Below are positions 1-13,000 of a DNA stretch of 64,000 nucleotides, in pieces. The notes beneath the pieces are model-generated. The model worked only from the letters and a program-made list of their open reading frames with translations. It did no database searches and had not been told where the DNA came from. The position numbers and the translations under genes are program-made. How positions within the stretch are numbered: position 1 is the stretch's first letter; each line of letters starts with the position of its first letter. The DNA lies in NCBI RefSeq assembly GCF_004011695.2, contig NC_082408.1, forward strand, positions 2,217,501 through 2,281,500, given 5' to 3'. Source of the stretch: Ascochyta rabiei. Lineage: Eukaryota > Ascomycota > Dothideomycetes > Pleosporales > Didymellaceae.

Positions 1-251
1 TAAGCTATTAGGGCTTAATATCTAATAAAACTACCTTCTTGCATTAAGCAATAATCTTACCTACAAAATAGTAACTAATATGTAACTTAAACACCTACAA
101 ACCTTAGCCTTAGGACTGCTAAGGCTACTACAGCTAGTACTTAATAGAACACTAATAAACAGTACTTAAAAGCAGTATCTCCTTTATAATGTTCTTTTGC
201 GCAGTTGTAATACAGTATTTGTAGGACAGGTCTAGCAAGCAGTTACATACT

Positions 252-597
252 AAGCTAGGCCTAGAAAAACAGCATAGAGTAAAAGGCGTTAGACAGATCT
301 TACACTAACAGTTATAGACCTAAGCTAGGCTTAGGAATCTATTAGGACTTGCAGTAAAAAGTTTACACATACCAGCAGTACAGAATTAAGCTAGGCTTAG
401 AAATCTATTAGGACTTGTAGTAATAAGTCTATACGTACTTACATACACATACTAGCAGTTATAGAACTAAGCTAGGCTTAGGAATCTATTAGGACTTGTA
501 GTAAAAAGTCTACATGCACTTACACATACATACCAGCAGTTACAGAACTAAGCTAGGCTTAGGAATCTATTAGGACTTGCAGTAAAAAGTCTATACA
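252..597. repeat. Tandem repeat, unit about 66-81 bp, five copies
   Basis: Units beginning AAGCTAGGC(T/C)TAG recur at 252, 322, 388, 469 and 550. The last two full periods are exactly 81 bp; earlier ones are 66-70 bp and more diverged. Each unit also carries a TCTATTAGGACTTG block. The array stops just before the Gypsy-1 LTR at 629. No coding potential is visible in 1-628. Confidence 0.85.
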
Positions 598-628
598 GTT
601 ACAATAGCTACAGCCCTTACGTGTAGCT

Positions 629-1115
629 GTTAAAGTCGTACTTTAGTTAAAGACCGTAAGCACTAATTCTATTGGTTCTTAGGGATGAGTACGGTTACTA
701 GATTGGTAAGGGTTATTAACTAAGCAAAGTTTGTGAAGATAGGGTGCAATGAATAGTACAGAGTAGACTGTCTATTTTAAGAGTAGGTTAAGATTCTAAA
801 GACAAACTTAATTAATAAGGTTAAACACAAACTATAAGAGTTATGTTCCTACTAACTATATACTAATAAGATACAGTGCTTATTAATAAGTAACTAGAGT
901 TAGTCTAATAAAATATATAAGGGTGCTTGTAGACAAGCATATTATACTATACTTATTAATAAGCAGTTATGTGTGTTATGCTTGTTAACAAGCAGTTACG
1001 TAACATCCCTTATCTGTTCTGTCCTTCTCTACTGTTTGTTCCTTTAGGGTGGAGTTAGGGGTCTTGGTTGGCTGGTACTTATGTTTGTGCCGTGCCCTAG
1101 CACAGGATTGTAACA
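629..1115 (-). repeat. Gypsy-1 3' LTR
   Basis: Starts TGTTAAAG and ends GTAACA. It matches 7075-7562 over its whole length with scattered C/T and G/A differences. Near its right end it contains short palindromic repeats of the type GCTTGTTAACAAGC. The same LTR type appears alone at 9426-9912. Confidence 0.93.
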
Positions 1116-1239
1116 CTATCCCCCCTTCCCCTTTAGTTTGTCCTTAAACTATGTAATTGTTCTTTAGAGTTTTATATAATCTGCAATTCCTATATCTAGT
1201 AACCTATAAGTTAAGATGTCCTTATACGCCTACAACATC

Positions 1240-1650
1240 CGTCTTATATTAGAAATCTGCTAAGCTAATACACCTACTAAAGTCCCCTACAATTATTGTT
1301 TCTTTAGTGGCCATAAGTGCTATATTATGCTAGGTAGTCTAAAAGGTCTAAAGTGTGCTAAGTGTATAAAGGCTAGTAAGCTATATGTTAACATGTCTTA
1401 GGCGTTGTTAGATAAGACTTGTAAGAAGTATAAGAAAAAGGTAGAAGAAGACAAGTTACTCCTTACAACTGTAATTGCGCAATTGTTGCGTAATAAGAAA
1501 ATCCTAAAATAGGTAAATGAACGCGCGCGGCAAAAGGCGCTGTATTTAGCAAATAGGATAGTTAAGGCTAGCAAGTTAGACCTGGCTAAGGAAGTTAATC
1601 CTAACTGTCCTGCTGCGTCTATTAGCATATGTGCCTCGCTAGCTACCTAG
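1240..1650 (+). pseudogene. Accessory ORF antisense to Gypsy-1 gag-pol (CxxC plus basic coiled-coil protein)
   Basis: A plus-strand reading frame lies between the integrase end and the 3' LTR of Gypsy-1, opposite to gag-pol. From the ATG at 1327 it reads with few stops to the TAG at 1650. It shows a Cys-x2-Cys pair (KCAKC) near the start, then a long Lys/Glu/Arg-rich stretch likely to be coiled coil. Two internal TAG codons look like RIP-changed Gln or Trp codons. Gypsy-4 has the clear counterpart at 47408-47850 and Gypsy-3 a more distant one. Function is not known to me. Confidence 0.6.
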
Positions 1651-1859
1651 AGCGCTCTTAGTTTAATTAAAGAGTCTGTTGCGAATTATAGTACTTACGT
1701 ACTAATTAGTAGTAACTTGTAAGATACGCAGGTGGTTCCTATGTGTTTTCTAAGTCTAGGTATCCTAACTATTTAACTAGGTATCTTCGCCAGTTGCTTT
1801 TCCCTTAATATGTTATTATTTTTTTAACTTCCTACTTATCTTCGCTATCGGCTTAGTAG

Positions 1860-4800
1860 TGGAAGTTCTCTTAGATAGGCGTTCTAGGGTTAGCTGGTTC
1901 TAATAGCAATATGTGGAACACAGGATAGATGTTTACATCCTTTAGCAGATTAAGTCTATAGTTAACTATGCTTATCTGCTTAGAAATAAAAAAGAGTCTA
2001 ACTTTAATATAGTCTAGTTTTTTTGTTAGTCTTCATGTGCAAAGGTTTTTTATAAGGAGATAGACTTTATCCCCCTCTTTTAGCTAAGGTGCTGTTTTTC
2101 TTTTCTGGTTAACTTATGAGATTACTCGTCCCTAAGCCTTACTAATGTTTTCTAGTACCTTCTTGTACACTTCCTTTAGTCTTACTACTAAGGATATTAC
2201 TAATTTAGTTTAAATTAGCGTATCTAGACTTCTAGTAAAGAGATGTAGGTGCATCCTGTAATTTAGGAAGAATAGTAATTTACCTGTTACTTCTAACAAT
2301 TTGTTGTTGTATACAATCTGTGCCATAGATAACAGTAAAATCTAGTTGTCTTGCTACTGGTTGCTGTAAATCTGTAGGTATGTTTCTATGGTTTAATTTG
2401 TTCTTTTAGTCTGTCTATCTGTCTGCAGATAATAGGCTGTAGAAAGCTTCTTTTTAGTACTAATAGCTGCTAAGAGCGTAGTCTAATAATTTAACGTAAA
2501 GAGCTTGTCTTAATTACTAATAATTAATTTAGGTATGCTGTAATGCCTTATGTGTTAATCTAGGAACACTTATATAAGCTGTTCTGTAGTATAACTATGT
2601 TAAAACAGTATTATTTTAGCGTACTTAGTGAATCTGTTAACTATAACAAAGATTAAGTTATAGTTGTATCTAGTAACAGGTTCTCTTAAGATAGGCAGCT
2701 AAGTAATAAAATCTATTGTAATGTTCGTCTAAGGTGCTGTTAGCAGCTCTATTACCTATATTTCTCAGTATTTTGCGTGTGTGCTATGTTTATTTTGCTA
2801 ATAGTTAACATAATTCTTAATGTATTTAGTAACCTTGTCTTTTATATTGCTAAACTTATAGTGTTACTTAAAAAGTTCTATTATACGTGTAATTCCAGAG
2901 TGTCTATATAGTAGGTTATTGTAGTAATTAGCTATAATTGTGTTCTAAAGTTCCTCTAGTACGTCTAATGTAATGCGCTAGTTAATCTTAATCCGCATTA
3001 TGTTGTTAAGCTACTGCAATAGTCCTAGAGATCCATCTTTGTTAATTCCTAGCACTACAAACTAGTTAATTGTTTTTTCTCTAGTAAGGTTGTGTTGTTA
3101 GCTAAGTGCGTTAGCTCTACTATTGTCTTTTCCTAGTGTATACAATATCTTGAACTTATATTACCTAAGTATCTTAGACTAACATACTTATTGTTAATTT
3201 AAGACCTTAGTAGTAGTAAAGAATACTAGGTTCTTATAGTTAGTGTAGATAGTAAGTTCTAAGCAGCTTTCTGCGTATGGTCGCTAATGTTCTAGAGCTA
3301 ATACAATTGTAAGTAGTTCTTTGTTGTGCACATTGTAGCGTTCTTCTAGTCCTAAGAACTTGCGTAAATAGTATATAATAGGGTGCTATAGTCTATTCTT
3401 TTCTTATGTAATACATGCGCCTAATATAAGATCTAAGGCGTTAGTCTCTATACGCATTAGTTTGTTACTATAAAACATAATTAATGTAGGAGGTATAATA
3501 CAGGCTTGCTTAAGTGCCTTAAACGCATTGTCTTGTTCTTATCCCTACTTAAATAGTGTATCCTTCTACGTGAGCTTAGTTAGCAGAATTGCGATCTTAG
3601 AGTAATCCTTAATAAAGCGTTAGTTAAAGTTAACAAATCTTAAGAATTCCTAGATGTGTTTAACCGTTTTTTGGCGTCTGCTAGGTCTTAACTACTTCTA
3701 CCTTTGTTAGACTAATCTTAACTCTGTGTCGTCCTACAATGTACCCTAGGAATTTAACTTCCTCTTTGTGCTATTTGCACTTCTTAGGTTTAAGCTGTAG
3801 GTCTGCCTCCTTTAGGCATTCTAGCACTTCTGTAACGTGTTTTGTGTGCTCTTCTAGTGTCTTAGAGTACACTAGGATATTTTCTAGGTATGCTACTACA
3901 GTTCTGTTAAGATGTGCTCTTAGAACGTTGTTAATTAACTCCTAGCACGTTGCTAGTGCGTTTGTTAGACTAAACAGTATAACTAGGTACTTATAGAGTC
4001 TGTATCGCGTCCTAAATACTGTTTTCTATTCTTCTTCTTTCTTTATGTGTATAAGGTTGTACACGCCTTATAGGTCTAACGCTATAAAGTACTAAGCTCT
4101 TACTAGCTAGTCCTACAACTCTGTAATGTTTAGGAGCAGGTAGCGGTTCTTAATAGTGATTTTATTAAGCTTCCTAAAGTCGATGTAAGGTTGTAGCTTA
4201 CTATCCTTCTTAGGAACGAACATGATTAGGTACCCTGCAGGTAATTCTAATCTTCTAATAAATCCCTTCTTAAGGTTCTTCCTAATGTCCTTACAAAGTA
4301 CTTTAAGTTCCTTTTCTAATAACTAGTATAGTGGCCTAAATGTTAGTGTCTTTCCTTTCTAGAGCTTAATCTTGTAATCCTAGGGTTTGTGCTTAGGCAG
4401 GGCTTTTGCTGTAAGCTCTTCTCTAAACATCTCTACGTACTGTCTGTACACGTTAGGGATAGCAGAAGGTACACTCTTTTCCTCCTTAACTCTTACTTTG
4501 TAATCTGTAGGGCGTTTAGTATCTGCAGAGTTAACCGCTCTATCTTAGCGCGTCTTATGTGTTGAAGAGACATTGTTAATCTCTTTCTTATCTACTAGCT
4601 GCTGCGTGTGCTACGTAGGCGTAGATACATTAGTGATATATTTGTATCCTTCTAATAAAAGTCTTTCTTGTGCCTAGTCTATCTTTACGTTGTGCTTTTA
4701 TAACTAGGGAAGTCCTAGTATAACATTATGCGTGGCCTTTATAAAGACGTCTAGGTTTATTTCCTTATAGTGCCCCTGTATCTATAGGGGTGCTACTGTT

Positions 4801-7060
4801 ACTTTATATGCAATAAGCAGTTTATCTAGCATTACTTCTCTATTAGCTACTTAGAGTAAGTACGTATGTTCCTTATAGTATAGCCTAAGTCTAGCTTACT
4901 ATACTGCTGTCTGGGATATATAACTCTCTTACGCTCCTAAGTCTAAGAGTGCTGTTAAGGCTACCCTATTTAGTTTAATAGGTAGCTTAATAAGGTAATT
5001 GTTCCTAATACTATTAATAGATTGATCCCTAGGGCTTGTAGGCACTGGCCTAAAAAAGTCCCCTTGTTACTAAACCCTTTAAACTCCTTAGTGCTGCGGT
5101 GCTTCTTGCAATCTGCGTTAAGGAAGTTCTGCCAGTGTGCATTGTAGCAACTTCTGTTAACTACTAACTGTATTTGTATTGTGGCCTGTAGGTTATCTGT
5201 GCTAGAAAAGTGTGCTTTCTAGCGTTTATTAATAAGATAAAGTTTACACAAGTTATTGTAACACTAGTACTATTAGTTACAATAGAGACCTTGTCGTGCT
5301 AGGAACTATCCTACACTAAGCTTCTTATTATAGCAGATTATGCATCTATCTTTAGTATATACTATCTATATAAGGTTTCTATATTTTAGGTTTTAGTAAT
5401 CTAGGAGATACTGTAGTTATAGGCTAATTAGTAGTAGTTCTTCTTTCTACTTCTGTATACGTTCTAGGCTAAGCTATATTCCTTACTTACACTAAAGCTA
5501 GTCTTTAGCTTCTTCTAGGTTGTTAGTAAACTGTTCTCTGTTGTTAATTTCTTTCCTGAATTGCTAAACGAGTTCTTAGAGTTCTAGCGTAAATTCTCCT
5601 GTTAGCGGTCCTACTATAGGGCTGACAAGTTCTTAACATATTTAGCAATAGGCTTCTTTGTCTTTACGCTTTTAGCGCTATCTAGCTAATTGTTCTTGTT
5701 TATATGTTACAGCGACGTCTTCTGTCTGTTTGTAGGCTATAATGTTAACTATATTATCCTTTCTTATACTTTAAGGTTTTAGTTCTATAACTATTAATTC
5801 TCCACTATTAGGGGTAAAGTAGCGCGTTCCTTATTTCTGGAAGGGTCTATTGTACTTCTAGCCTATTTAAACGCTGCTCTTAGTCTGCTGGTATTCTACT
5901 GCGTAGTATTAATAATTGTTATTAGAGTAGTACTCCGTTTCTTTGCCTGTCTAGGCGTCCTAGTAAGGTGTTGCCATACAAATTAGAGGTACAATACAGT
6001 CGTTATCGTCCTCTAGGCCAGACTCTAGGTCTTCTAGCAGTCGTCCTATGTTATTAGTAAGAATTTCCTATTTACTAGCTTCTGTGTTGTTATAATTACA
6101 GGTAAGTACATTTAACTAGCAGTGAACCTTGTTTATCCAGCAGTCCCTAGTAAAGTAGCCTGGTTTGCTACAGTTGTAGCAGTCCTTACTGCCTCCTAAT
6201 TGCTTACCCCCTCTAGGCTTCTTGTTCTATTGCTTAGGTGGTCCTTTGTTGAGGTTTAAGAGGTCTATTGCTTTAGGTCTGTAGTATCTACTCTAAGTGT
6301 TGCTGTAAATACAGCAACCGGTGTTTAGCTAATTTTAGCCTCCTTGCTGTCCTTAGTTTAGGTTGTTGCGCCACTAGTTCCTTAGTAGCAGTTAGTTAGT
6401 AGCAATAACAGTAGTGCGTGCTCTAGGGTTGTCTTAAAGTTCCTGCTAAAGTTTGTAGAGACGTACGTTAATGTTAATAGCAGTATTAATAAGCTTGTTA
6501 AGGGTTTTAGTACTTACGCTAGTACGCATAAGTTCTTCCTTAACCTTAGGCTTTAATCCTTATTAGAACATAGTAATTAGCGCAGTGTTGTCCTAGTTAG
6601 TGTTAGCAGTAAGCTGCTAAAACTCCGCAGCGTAGTTAGCAGCTAACCTATCCTGCTTAATCTTCTAAATGTTGCAGTAGGTAATGTGTGGTTTGTTAGA
6701 GACTCTAAAGATTAGCTTAATCTTCTTCTTAAATAGGTTAAAGTCTCTTATCTATACATCTACGTCGTCTAGGGCTTCGCTAGCTTAGTACTGCTGTATA
6801 AAGGGCTTAATCTAGGTAAACGCTTTACTACGCATGTAGCTAGCTGCAAGAACTACTTATTTAATCTTAGGAACCTTCTTGCCTTAGAAGGTAAAGAACA
6901 GGTCCTATTGCATAAGCTAGTTATTAAGCTTGCTATAGTCTCTGTAGTAAAGGTTAGGTTTATTAACGTTTATGCCTAAAGTGTAGACTAGTAGGTCTAT
7001 ATTAACGTTTATGTTAGAGCTGCTAGGGGTAGCACAGGATCCTGTAGAGGTACTTATCTT
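1860..7060 (-). pseudogene. Gypsy-1 gag-pol polyprotein, RIP-broken
   Basis: Would encode Gag and the Pro-RT-RNaseH-integrase polyprotein for reverse transcription and integration. Seen on the minus strand, right to left: a zinc knuckle at about 6130-6175 reading CYNCSKPGYFTRDC, where the metal-binding His is Tyr (CAC to TAC); reverse transcriptase at about 3700-4560, whose catalytic box reads YLENILVYS near 3870 instead of YxDD; RNase H at about 3200-3650; integrase zinc-binding and core at about 2550-3000, with core Asp read as Asn; and a GPY-type integrase C-terminus at about 1890-2110 ending in FHILLLEPA. Stops replace Gln and Trp throughout. No intact frame remains. Confidence 0.9.
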
Positions 7061-7074
7061 AGGGGTGTTTAAAA

Positions 7075-7562
7075 TGTTAAAGTTGTACTTTAGTTAAAGA
7101 CTGTAAGCACTAATTCTATTAGTTCTTAGGGAAAAGTACAGTTACTAGATTGGTAAGGGTTATTAACTAAGCAAAGCTTGTAAAGATAGGGTGTAATGAA
7201 TAGTACAGAGTAGACTGTCTAGTTTAAGAGCAGGTTAAGATTCTAAAGACAAACTTAATTAATAAGGTTAAACACAAACTATAAGAGTTGTGTTCCTACT
7301 AACTATATACTAATAAGATACAGTGCTTATTAATAAGTAACTAGAGTTAGTCTAATAAAATACATAAGGGTGCTTGTAGACAAGCATATTATACTATGCT
7401 TGTTAACAAGCAGTTACGTGTGTTATGCTTGTTAACAAGCAGTTACGTAACATCCCTTATCTGTTCTGTCCTTCTCCACTGTTCGTTCCTTTAGGGCGGA
7501 GTTAGGGGTCTTAGTTGGCTGGTACTTATGTTTGTGCCGTGCCCTAGCACAGGATCGTAACA
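7075..7562 (-). repeat. Gypsy-1 5' LTR
   Basis: Right-hand partner of 629-1115, same TG...CA ends and 488 bp. The internal region begins at 7074 reading leftwards. It includes tandem hairpin-like blocks with TGCTTGTTAACAAGCA cores at about 7397-7443. Confidence 0.93.
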
Positions 7563-7858
7563 TTAGGTAAACTTAGATTAAGTTACCTTTACGTTACAAC
7601 GTTGCCTAAGGCAAGCACACTTACTATACTTTCTAGATTAAATGTAAACCTTATATACGCAGTTGGGCTTTATATAAGTTTTGTATTTTTGCACTATAAT
7701 CTCTCTAAAGGACTTAACAAATTTCTATAGGCAATAACAGCAAGCTAAACTTAAGATAGTTAGTTGTTTTAGCATTGTTAAAACTGCCTACTAATTAAGG
7801 ATGGGCCCTGCGTTATATAAATAATCTAAGAGACTAAGCTAAGACGGAAGGGGGATAG
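7563..7858. other. Internal 3' remnant of an LTR element
   Basis: About 300 bp between two LTRs. The last 15 bp (GGAAGGGGGATAG just before 7859) match the polypurine tract seen on the minus strand beside the Gypsy-1 3' LTR. This is most likely the 3' internal end of a related, plus-oriented element whose remainder is missing. No coding frame is recognisable. Confidence 0.5.
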
Positions 7859-8188
7859 TGTTACAATCTACAGAACATAGGAAGGATGTAAACTAATTAC
7901 AGCGCATAGGGCACAGTAATTATAACAAGTTATTAGGTTTAGCGTAAGTAAACATAACAGTGTTAGCACTCAGCAAGAGACTAAGTATTACGTGACATTT
8001 GTTAATCAAGTTTGTCTTTAGAATCTCAACCTACTCTTAAACTAGACAGTCTACTCTGTACTATTCATTGCACCCTATCTTCACGAGCTTTGCTTAGTTG
8101 ATAACCCTTACCGATCCAGTACCGTGCTCATCCCCGAGAACTAATAGAATTAGCGCTTACGGTCTTTAACTAAAGTACGACTTTAACA
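7859..8188 (+). repeat. Internally deleted LTR, variant 1b
   Basis: Starts TGTTACAATC and ends CTTTAACA, inverted relative to the Gypsy-1 LTRs. Its first third matches the solo LTR at 16147-16631, not the Gypsy-1 LTR, while its last third matches both. At 330 bp it is about 155 bp shorter than its relatives, with the gap near 8012. A polypurine tract precedes it, so it is the 3' LTR of a truncated plus-strand element. Confidence 0.75.
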
Positions 8189-8828
8189 CACAAACTAGAC
8201 ACCTACGCAGCCAAAGTAATCCTAAGGAAAACAGACACCTACGCAGTAAAATACTATCTAGAACTAACAAACAAGATAAAACTACTAAAAAACAATAAGA
8301 GAGAGGTGGCAAGTGCCTACTACTAACTAAAACTAGGATATAGATATAACAAAGCATTCCTACACAATATATAGAAGGTAGATAATAACAGATATATCTG
8401 CGGCTACGTACAAATAACATAACACCTTCTACTTAGCTATAGAGAATACAGACACGTAAGGAAAACAATGTAAGACAGCCTATAAGGACAAAGGCTTTTA
8501 ATAAGACTACTACTACACACAACCTAAGGAATTCTAGCTACCCTAGCATTTATTTCAGACACAAGAGTAGGCACTTGTAAGTGGTACCTAGTCCTACAAT
8601 AAACAACAGACACCTAAAAACCTTTGTTAACTCCCTAGAGCATAGGCTCTCACTACAGGACTTTGAACACATATTTACTATCCCCTTTTACAAACACGCT
8701 CCTTAAATTACTAGAGTAGCTTAATTGCTCTCGTCTTATATAGTCTTAGACTTACACAGGACGTTAAACCTATTAATTTATTAATTAATTAATTAATTAA
8801 TTAATTAATCAATCAATTAATCATTATA
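8189..8828 (+). mobile_element. 5'-truncated LINE 3' end with TTAA-rich tail
   Basis: Reverse-complement match to the 3' end of the LINE at 17661-18300, in plus orientation here. It ends in an (ATTA)n/(ATCA)n tail at about 8778-8828, which serves as the 3' tail of this family. Only the last 640 bp of the LINE is present, typical of abortive target-primed reverse transcription or of later loss. It directly abuts the LTR that ends at 8188. Confidence 0.82.
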
Positions 8829-9155
8829 GTAGACCTAAATAAGATAGTTCGTTAGGTTCTATAAACCACTATTAAGGTATCCCTTAAGCATCTGTTGGTA
8901 TTAGCCCTAGAGCTCTAGTAAAGACTAGGCAAGCTTTATTACGCTAAAGCAGACCTAGACCTATTAGGAGTACTAGTACCTAATTAAGAAAAGGATTAAT
9001 AACGCTTCTAGGTTAACAATACAATATACTTATGTCCTAAATATGTTTATATAGAGGCTTATAACTAATGAATTATTTAAGCTTAATTTTATAAGTTAAA
9101 TACTAATAGGACATTAATAGCTGCACCTATATTTCCTTACTAGAAGTTCTACTAT
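8829..9155. other. AT-rich sequence without recognisable feature
   Basis: About 330 bp of TpA-rich sequence between the LINE tail and the Gypsy-2 5' LTR. I see no ORF, repeat pair or RNA structure that I can support. Confidence 0.5.
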
Positions 9156-10013
9156 TGTGCCGGTGCACACGGTGACTGCCTTAGTAAGAACTAGGATGCT
9201 TAGCTAGTGTACCTAATCTGGCCGGCAGAAAGGTATAAGAAGCCTTAGCAGTAACTGTTAAGGCACAACACCTACAACAACAACTAGAAATACTTACTTA
9301 TAGAATTTAATTACCGTACTACTTATCTCTCTATCTCTTAATAATAATGTTAATAAGTATACTTCCTAATGTGCCTACTAACAAGATGCTTTAATACTTA
9401 TACTAGAACAAAATAGTAACATAACTATTACGATCCTGTGCTAGGGCACGGCACAAACATAAGTACCAGCCAACTAAGACCCCTAACTCCGCCCTAAAGG
9501 AACGAACAGTGGAGAAGGACAGAACAGGCAGGGATGTTACGTGACTGCTCGTTAACAAGCATAACACACGTAACTGCTTGTTAACAAGCATAGTACAATA
9601 TGCTTGTCCACAAGCACCCTTATGTATTTTATTAGACTAACTCTAGTTGCTTGTTAATAAGCACTGTATCTTATTAGTATATAGTTAATAGGAACACAAC
9701 CCTTATAGTTTGTGTTTAACCTTATTAATTAAGTTTGTCTATAGAATCTTAACCTGCTCTTAAACTAGACAGTCTACTCTGTACTATTCATTGCACCCTA
9801 TCTTCACGAGCTTTGCTTAGTTGATAACCCTTACCGATCTAGTAACCGTACTTATCCCTAAGAACTAATAGAATTAGTGCTTACGGTCTTTAACTAAAGT
9901 ACAACTTTAAAACTAACTAGGGGGCACAGTATAGCAGGTAATATTGAAATCTGCCACTCTAAAGGCTAGGTTACGGCCTAGGAATTATCCTGTTAATTCT
10001 GGACTAGGACGTT
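9156..10013 (+). repeat. Gypsy-2 5' LTR, interrupted
   Basis: Begins TGTGCCGGTGCAC and reads into GGACTAGGACGTTAC before the primer site. Without the 487-bp insertion and its duplicated 5 bp it is about 365 bp. Both halves match the reverse complement of 24546-24886, which proves that the insertion split one LTR. The exact right boundary is uncertain by a few bases. Confidence 0.8.
9426..9912 (-). repeat. Solo LTR of the Gypsy-1 type inside the Gypsy-2 LTR
   Basis: 487 bp, the same length as the Gypsy-1 LTR, in inverted orientation on this strand. Left flank ATAAC and right flank CTAAC form a 5-bp target duplication with one mismatch. The first bases read TATTAC instead of TGTTAC, as expected for a mutated TG terminus. 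No internal sequence remains, so it arose by LTR-LTR recombination. Confidence 0.88.
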
Positions 10014-10049
10014 ACTATCAGAGCTATTATTTAGAAAACAAGGAAATTA

Positions 10050-13000
10050 AGCTTAGAATGAGGTGGGCATCTAGTTAACCTGGAGAAGCCTTAGCTAAGG
10101 GACTATCTTAGTCTAAATTCTAATGCTTATTATATTTATTATCTGCACAGTTCTACTTAGCCCTATTTCTCTAGTCTAGGGGAACATAAAAGGCAGGTAC
10201 TAAGCTGCTCCCACAGACAGGGCAATTAAGATTACTTAAATTACAAGAAATATTATCTACTTAATATAACAGACTACTAAGGATTAATGTACACTACTAT
10301 AGACAAGCCTTTAGACGCTATAGAGACACTATCTTCCCTAACAGGAAATAGCTGTTAGGTTGTTATTCTAAAAAAGTGAAGGTCTATCTAACTATTCTTA
10401 AATAGAAATAAGGTTATAGAGTTTCCTAATAACTATAACTATGTAGCAGAAGACAGAGGGTTAAGTAACAAGTAGAAGGTTAGGGTCTTTCCTAACTACT
10501 GCTATAATTACTGTAGAAGGTTTATTAAACGCTTAAAACTATACGCTTTAGATAATTACGTTAAGCTTTAGATTGCTATAAAGGATTACTAGAAAGGCTA
10601 GGACACTGCTTAACGCATAGGCAATTAAGCGTTCCTTAAAGCCTATGTTAAGGAAACCTCTTTAGCCTTCCCTAGACTATTACACTACTATACTAACTTT
10701 ATAGTATATAGTAATATATATTAGAAGAATAATTAAATTCTAACTTTAGAGAAGGGATACTACTTCTTCTTAGGACTGCTAAAGGTTAACAAAGACCTTA
10801 TCCTCTTTAACATGTAAAATAGGCTAGATATAAAGGAGTAATCTTTATTTATACTTAATAATATCTACAATTTTATAAGAAGGGTGTATAAGCAGCACTA
10901 AGGCTTAAAGGAATCTGCGCTTAGAAGGGAGAATAAACATACTAAAGAAACCTAGTGCCTTATAAACAGCACTAAGGAGCTAATTAACACTAAGTCTATT
11001 GTTACCTAAACTAAAGATTTACTAGCTAGTTAGGGTAGTAAGAGCAAAACTCCTCTACCTCCTAGTGTTAATAATAACGTTAAAGAGCTCGTGTAGGCAA
11101 TACGCGGATAGAAGCTATGCCTAGCAGAGGTTAGCACCCTTATAAACTCTAACAATCAGATAAGAGAAATCCTTTAGTCCCCTACTAATTACACATACTT
11201 TATTTCTTAAGTAACTAGAGCTAGTGCTACCTAGGAAAGGAACGATAGCTCTTACATTACTAACGCACCTAGAAACGTTAACCTAAGATAAGGAGTAAAC
11301 TACTCCTAAGGAAGGGAGTACAGTAACTCTTGTAACATACATAGGAAGCTAAACTACTAAGCCTATAAGTATAAGTTGTACAGAGCACTTACCTACATAG
11401 GGTAGTGCAGCTTCTAACTTAACTAAGACAGTTAATGCAGATACTATTTTAGCCCTACTTACTATTAAATTAAACCTATCTAAGGATCTGTCCTACCTAC
11501 CTATTAACTTAATTAGTTAAAACAGAAGATTTAAGAGTACTTTAAAGTTTCACAGGATGTCTTAGACTAGCTAGCTTCTACAGTTAAGCCTAATCTATTT
11601 AAGGGTATAGACTTAAGACCTAGAGGAGTAATATATAGATCTAGGCTAGGCCTAGACGTCTAGGGAAAGGTCATTAGAAGTGTTAGCGTACTAACTACAA
11701 TAGATAATTACAAGCTAGACTATAAGTTATTGTACTCTTTACAGAACTTCTAAATCCTTAATAATAGCTATTACAAAGTTTATAGTCTTAATTATATTAA
11801 TAATAGAGACATTATACTAGGGGCATATAACGTTAAAAATAGCTCCTCCTTAAACACAGCAACTAGGTCAGACAAGACACGCGACCGCTTAGTTAATACT
11901 ATCCTAGAAAAAGCTTAAAGAGCTGCAGTTAGGAAAGAAAGACCTTTAACATTTTAACAAGCTACTATTAAGCAAGTTTACAATAATGGTAGAGATAAGT
12001 TAGCAGCAGATATTAAAGACTTATTAAGGTTAAGCCCTTTGATAATAGAGGGCAAGTAAATAAAACCTTTTGCTAGTTAGCCTTACAGTTAGCTATATGC
12101 TATTATTAAATTACTACTATAAGAGAGTGTATTAGAAACTATTCTACTATTACATTAACAAAAGAGGAAACATTTAATAGCTAGCGTAAATAATAGAATA
12201 GCGGACTTACTTAATCTATCTAAAAACAAGATTGTAACTGTAATTCTTTGTTAAGAAGTACAGGGGATTACTGTTAGAGACTTAGTCTCCTAAGGACATA
12301 TCTAAGTAATGTTCCAAAAACCTATAAAGGAGTTAGACTCTAACCTAATAGTTAGTAGAAGCGTTAACGTAGCAACCCTAGGGGACAGGGTTTCTAACTA
12401 ATTATGAGTTAACTAGTGCTACTAGTTAATTACTAATTAGGCAGAAATTATAAGGGTCTGCACTAGCGCTAAGTTTAGCAAAAATTACCCTATAATTATA
12501 AACAGTAGGACTTAATGCTATAATGTTAGATTAGAAAGAAATGCTTATAGGAGCTATTATGTAGAAGCATATAGTAATACATAGGATAATAGGGATCCTC
12601 TAAATAAGCTAGCATAATCTATAGAGAGTACTAGGTTCGAAAAGCTAGTATATTAAGATTTACTAATATGTTAGACTTATATTAGGTTATATGTAGTTAG
12701 CTGTTTAATTAACACTAGAGCTTAGATAAATTTAATAAGGTTTAGTGCTTCTTAAGCACTGGGAATAGTGTACAAAGAAATAACATACCTAATAGAGAAA
12801 CAGTAGGGTGTTATTACAGCTAATAGTAGTATAGATCTATTTGTTAGAACGTCGTGGAATGTCCCAGTCTAGATTAGAGAAGTTACAACCTTAACGCACT
12901 TCAGACTTATAAGGAACCTAATAATGTTAGTTATCCTTAGAACGCTATAGTGCTTGTTAGTATAACTAGCTATATAATACAACGTGTTTAGAAGAACTAC

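Larger units (their letters stand above)
629..7562 (-). mobile_element. Gypsy-1: full-length Ty3/Gypsy LTR retrotransposon, RIP-degraded
   Basis: A 6.9 kb element bounded by two near-identical LTRs of 487-488 bp, each starting TG and ending CA on the plus strand. Coding direction is minus, so the 5' LTR is the one at high coordinates. A polypurine tract (read on the minus strand) lies next to the 3' LTR at 1116-1136. Gag zinc knuckle, reverse transcriptase, RNase H, integrase and integrase C-terminal domain follow in Ty3/Gypsy order from right to left. I do not see a clean 5-bp target duplication (GTAGC before, TTAGG after). The element is dead: in-frame stops occur throughout. Confidence 0.93.

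Noticed and set aside
252..597. Tandem repeat as a CRISPR array
   Set aside because: Units are contiguous and diverged without unique spacers, and the organism is a fungus.
8166..8420. 84-codon minus-strand open frame
   Set aside because: It overlaps an LTR end and a LINE 3' tail; it is an antisense shadow with no recognisable domain.
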